DNA of 64,000 nucleotides from Saccharibacillus qingshengii (lineage in GTDB: Bacteria > Bacillota > Bacilli > Paenibacillales > Paenibacillaceae), in the NCBI RefSeq assembly GCF_013185195.1, contig NZ_JAAZWC010000012.1, positions 62,001 through 126,000 of the forward strand. Reading direction: 5' to 3'. A model generated the notes under the pieces. The model did not search any database and had not been told where the DNA came from. It worked only from the letters and a program-made list of their open reading frames with translations. The translations under genes were made by a program, and so were the position numbers. This document shows positions 61,670 through 64,000 of the stretch, piece by piece. The first letter of the stretch is position 1; each line of letters opens with the position of its first letter.

Positions 61670-62877
61670 TAGTTGAGTCCTCGCAGTCTGAGTATATCAT
61701 TCTCACTAAACCGTGACCCGCTCGTTGGGGTTTGCAGCGTGATTGAGATATCGAACAGTCCTTGAATGGTTCCACTTTTTGGCATGATGATGGCAGGAAC
61801 ATCGCCGCGCACATTTCGATAGATGTCAGATGCCCGATTGAGTTTACCTGCGATTTGTGCAGCCGTGTTATTACTCGTAAATCCACGGACACTGAACTGC
61901 GCAAACGGGCGGTTCAAATAGTTTTTTGTATCTTTGTTAAACACCTGCTTACTTTTGAAGTACATCACGTAGGCGTTGGTGTTTCCTTTGACTGGGTTAC
62001 GCATCATTTCGTCGCCGTTGTGCCATCTTAGCGTATCGATATCGCCCAGCAGCGACCTGTTCGGATCATTCGCATCCGCCATGTCGATCGCGATCAGCGC
62101 CTCAAGCTTCGCTTGATACAACCCGTCTTTCGACGTGATCGTCATGTTCTTTTCATTCCACATTTCTTCCACCGACGACTTGCCTTTGTTTTTCCAGTCG
62201 GATTCCGGGGTCACGAACATTTCTGGCATCACGGTGAAGATGTTGGTGCCGTGCCAAAGGATTTCCGCTTCGGCTGTTGCGTACTGATCCGTGTCGAGTT
62301 CACCGCCAGCTTTCGCCTTCAAGATCCGCTCGATGATGACCACGGACTGCGCACGGGTCGTGAGACCTGCGGGTGCGATCTGGCCTTTACCGACGCCTTG
62401 GATCAGGCCGGTTTTGGTAGCAAGGTACATCCATTTGTCGTTTTCGCTTGTTTTCTCGCCGATCGCACGGGCCGCCACGCGGGCCATTTCTTCGCGGGTC
62501 ATGACTTTCGTCCAAGCCGCTTCGTTGTTCGCAAAGTCATCGCGGGCGTACAGGCCGGCCGTACTCGCGGCGTTGACGTACTCGGCGTACCATTTACCAC
62601 CTGCCGGCGCCGTATCCAGCTTCATGGCCACGACGACCATCTTCACGAACTCGGCGCGCGTGACGGACGCATCCGGTTTGAACATGCCGTTGGTGTAGCC
62701 GTCGACGTAGCCTTTGGCGACGGCTTTGTTGATCGCGCCGATTGCCCAGTGCGAAGCTTTCACGTCGGAGAACTGGGCCGCGGCGGCGTGCGCGCTTGGC
62801 GGCCCATTCCCGACTCCCGCTGCGGCTATACTCACGGCAAGCGCGAGACCCAGCCATTTTCCCAATCCTTTTTTCAC
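61669..62877 (-). CDS. S-layer homology domain protein
   Basis: 402 residues from the GTG start, with GAGGAG upstream. Signal peptide (about 1-30) then three SLH repeats: FSDVKASHWAIGAINKAVAK with TRAEFVKM; WYAEYVNAASTAGLYA with REEMARVAARAIG; TKTGLIQGVGKGQIAP with TTRAQSVVIIERIL. SLH domains hold proteins to pyruvylated wall polysaccharide. The C-terminal 200 residues have no known fold. It may anchor the large protein encoded directly downstream. The last about 370 bases are AT-richer than the SLH part. Confidence 0.9.
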   Translation of the reverse strand: MKKGLGKWLGLALAVSIAAAGVGNGPPSAHAAAAQFSDVKASHWAIGAINKAVAKGYVDGYTNGMFKPDASVTRAEFVKMVVVAMKLDTAPAGGKWYAEYVNAASTAGLYARDDFANNEAAWTKVMTREEMARVAARAIGEKTSENDKWMYLATKTGLIQGVGKGQIAPAGLTTRAQSVVIIERILKAKAGGELDTDQYATAEAEILWHGTNIFTVMPEMFVTPESDWKNKGKSSVEEMWNEKNMTITSKDGLYQAKLEALIAIDMADANDPNRSLLGDIDTLRWHNGDEMMRNPVKGNTNAYVMYFKSKQVFNKDTKNYLNRPFAQFSVRGFTSNNTAAQIAGKLNRASDIYRNVRGDVPAIIMPKSGTIQGLFDISITLQTPTSGSRFSENDILRLRGLN

Positions 62878-63027
62878 CTTTCCACACTCCTCTTTCCGGT
62901 TTATTTTCCATAATCCTAACAAACCATCCGTTCTCTTCTATTGTCGCTCGCCTGCTTGAATAGGGAAAGACCCATTTTCGGTTGTCAAAGAACGTTTGAT
63001 ATGTTGCGGCGATCTTCCGAGAAAACA

Positions 63028-63076
63028 CAAAAAAGCGGACGCCGCTCTTCTGCTAAAGAAGAGATACGTCCGCGTG
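63028..63076 (-). terminator. Terminator of the vanW gene
   Basis: GCGGACG pairs with CGTCCGC and CTCTTC with GAAGAG; the minus strand then reads TTTTTTG. The rest of the 290-base gap before the SLH gene shows nothing further. Confidence 0.85.
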
Positions 63077-63167
63077 CTTCGCGAATGTTGATCCAATAAC
63101 CCCATCTAATTTAATCCTTTTTAAGCGGGAAAGCAAGCTCAAATCCTGCATAACCGACCGACAGCGC

Positions 63168-64000
63168 TCACTCTTCCGCTCCGGGCGACAAAAAAGGCGT
63201 GTACATCATCAGCGCGCGGTTGCGCGTAATCTCGCGGTCGTCCACGACTTTCCCACCGGGCGCTATCATGCGGCGGCGGATCACGTTTTCTCGCACGTAG
63301 CCACCCCAATACTCCTGCGTCATCCGATGGTCTTCTTCGTAGATTTCGTACGTATGGATCGCCGGAGAGACGCAGCGCCATTCGCCGAGCAGCTGCTCCT
63401 CGCCGACGGAGACGCAAAGCTGGTAATCGTGCTCAGTCGGATTGAAAATTTGCAGATCGAGATAATTGTAGGAACAGGTCGCTCCGCTGCCGAACGGCTG
63501 GGTCCGATTGGAGTCGGGAAACACGTCGTAGCTGTGCCGGTGCCGTTCGCTCACCTCAAGCGGCGTATGCAGCGTCATCCAGTAGATGAGATTGGACATC
63601 TGGCACAGCCCGCCCCCGGTACCGGATTTGAATCCCCCGTAATGCAGCACCATCCCGTCCACATAGCCTTTACGCCGGCTCGGACGTCCGATCGTTTTCC
63701 AGTATGAAAAAGTCTCGCCCGGCCGGATCACGATTCCGTCGAGCCGTTCGGCCGCGATCCGCAGATTGGTCACTTTGTTCACCTGAAGCTGCATGTCCAC
63801 ATCCCGCAGACGGCGCATCAGGATTGTCCCGTGTCTGAATATTCGGTGCGGAAGCGGCTCGGTCTGCCGGTGCGACGCGTACTTTTGGCCGCCGAGCAGC
63901 CAGGCCGCGTAGCGGCGGCCGGTATAGTACGTGCGGCCTGCCGCCAGGCGCAGACGGGAACGCGGAACAGGTTTGAGGGAAACGGGAAGCTTGCGGGTCG
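63168..64000 (-). CDS. VanW family protein (5' end outside the window)
   Basis: At least 277 residues are coded; the frame runs open through the window edge, and residues upstream of 63818 (LPVSLKPVPRSRLRLAAGRT, then RRYAAWLLGGQKYASH) belong to the same protein. VanW signatures are VNKVTNLRIAAERLDGIVIR, PGETFSYWKTIG, GGFKSGTGGGLCQMSNLIYW and DVFPDSNRTQPFGSGATCSY. VanW occurs in some vancomycin-resistance loci, but most members are unrelated to resistance and their activity is not established. Confidence 0.93.
   Translation of the reverse strand, partial: TRKLPVSLKPVPRSRLRLAAGRTYYTGRRYAAWLLGGQKYASHRQTEPLPHRIFRHGTILMRRLRDVDMQLQVNKVTNLRIAAERLDGIVIRPGETFSYWKTIGRPSRRKGYVDGMVLHYGGFKSGTGGGLCQMSNLIYWMTLHTPLEVSERHRHSYDVFPDSNRTQPFGSGATCSYNYLDLQIFNPTEHDYQLCVSVGEEQLLGEWRCVSPAIHTYEIYEEDHRMTQEYWGGYVRENVIRRRMIAPGGKVVDDREITRNRALMMYTPFLSPGAEE

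Noticed and set aside
63168-64000. Vancomycin-resistance cluster suggested by vanW
   Set aside because: No vanH, vanA/B, vanX or vanRS genes are seen, and most VanW proteins are unrelated to resistance.

Overview
The window looks like chromosome from a GC-rich, low-GC-phylum Gram-positive of the Paenibacillaceae (Paenibacillus/Saccharibacillus type). The supporting signs are strong AGGAGG ribosome binding sites, an S-layer-homology protein, a kdpFABC operon with a Firmicute-style kinase-less KdpD sensor, lpl/yes-type sugar ABC genes with a membrane AraC sensor, a GH105 hydrolase, VanW and YfmS-like proteins. No rRNA, tRNA, CRISPR array, prophage or transposase gene was seen. Genus assignment is inference.

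Layout. 0.2-5.5 kb: a translationally coupled SWIM zinc-finger protein and SNF2 helicase. 5.9-8.2 kb: acetyltransferase, an endonuclease/exonuclease/phosphatase-fold enzyme, an Lrp regulator. 8.2-19.1 kb: the potassium locus. kdpDE runs leftwards; rightwards run a 35-residue membrane ORF, kdpF, kdpA, kdpB, kdpC and a protein made of two tandem KdpD sensor modules with no kinase. 19.1-23.2 kb: a frameshifted small gene, a 247-bp hairpin repeat element, and two paralogous secreted propeller-like proteins, one broken in its signal peptide by a 102-bp miniature inverted-repeat element. 23.2-26 kb: AraC regulator divergent from ThuA and Gfo/Idh/MocA genes. 26-36.9 kb: GNAT, TPR, MsrA, GH3, aldose epimerase, a MerR/SDR divergon, threonine aldolase, NudC and a cation diffusion facilitator. 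37-40.8 kb: HxlR regulator divergent from a flavin monooxygenase followed by ribA and ribD. 41-49 kb: thermonuclease-like lipid-anchored or membrane protein, 5'-deoxynucleotidase, a chemoreceptor with an internal amber codon, a beta-helix lipoprotein and the 5-oxoprolinase genes pxpA and a fused pxpBC. 49-58 kb: a sugar ABC transporter with its membrane-bound AraC sensor, an HesB-like protein, and an AraC/GH105 divergon, which together look like pectin or oligosaccharide use. 58-62.9 kb: a coupled SLH protein plus a 1156-residue secreted protein, with a lower-GC internal stretch. The window ends inside a vanW gene.

The most notable structures are the duplicated kinase-less KdpD protein together with a kinase whose own sensor motif is worn, the small ORF overlapping kdpF, three related miniature inverted-repeat elements (one with a readable target duplication that lets the ancestral gene be rebuilt), the hairpin element at 19.7 kb, and several genes carrying fresh-looking inactivating changes.
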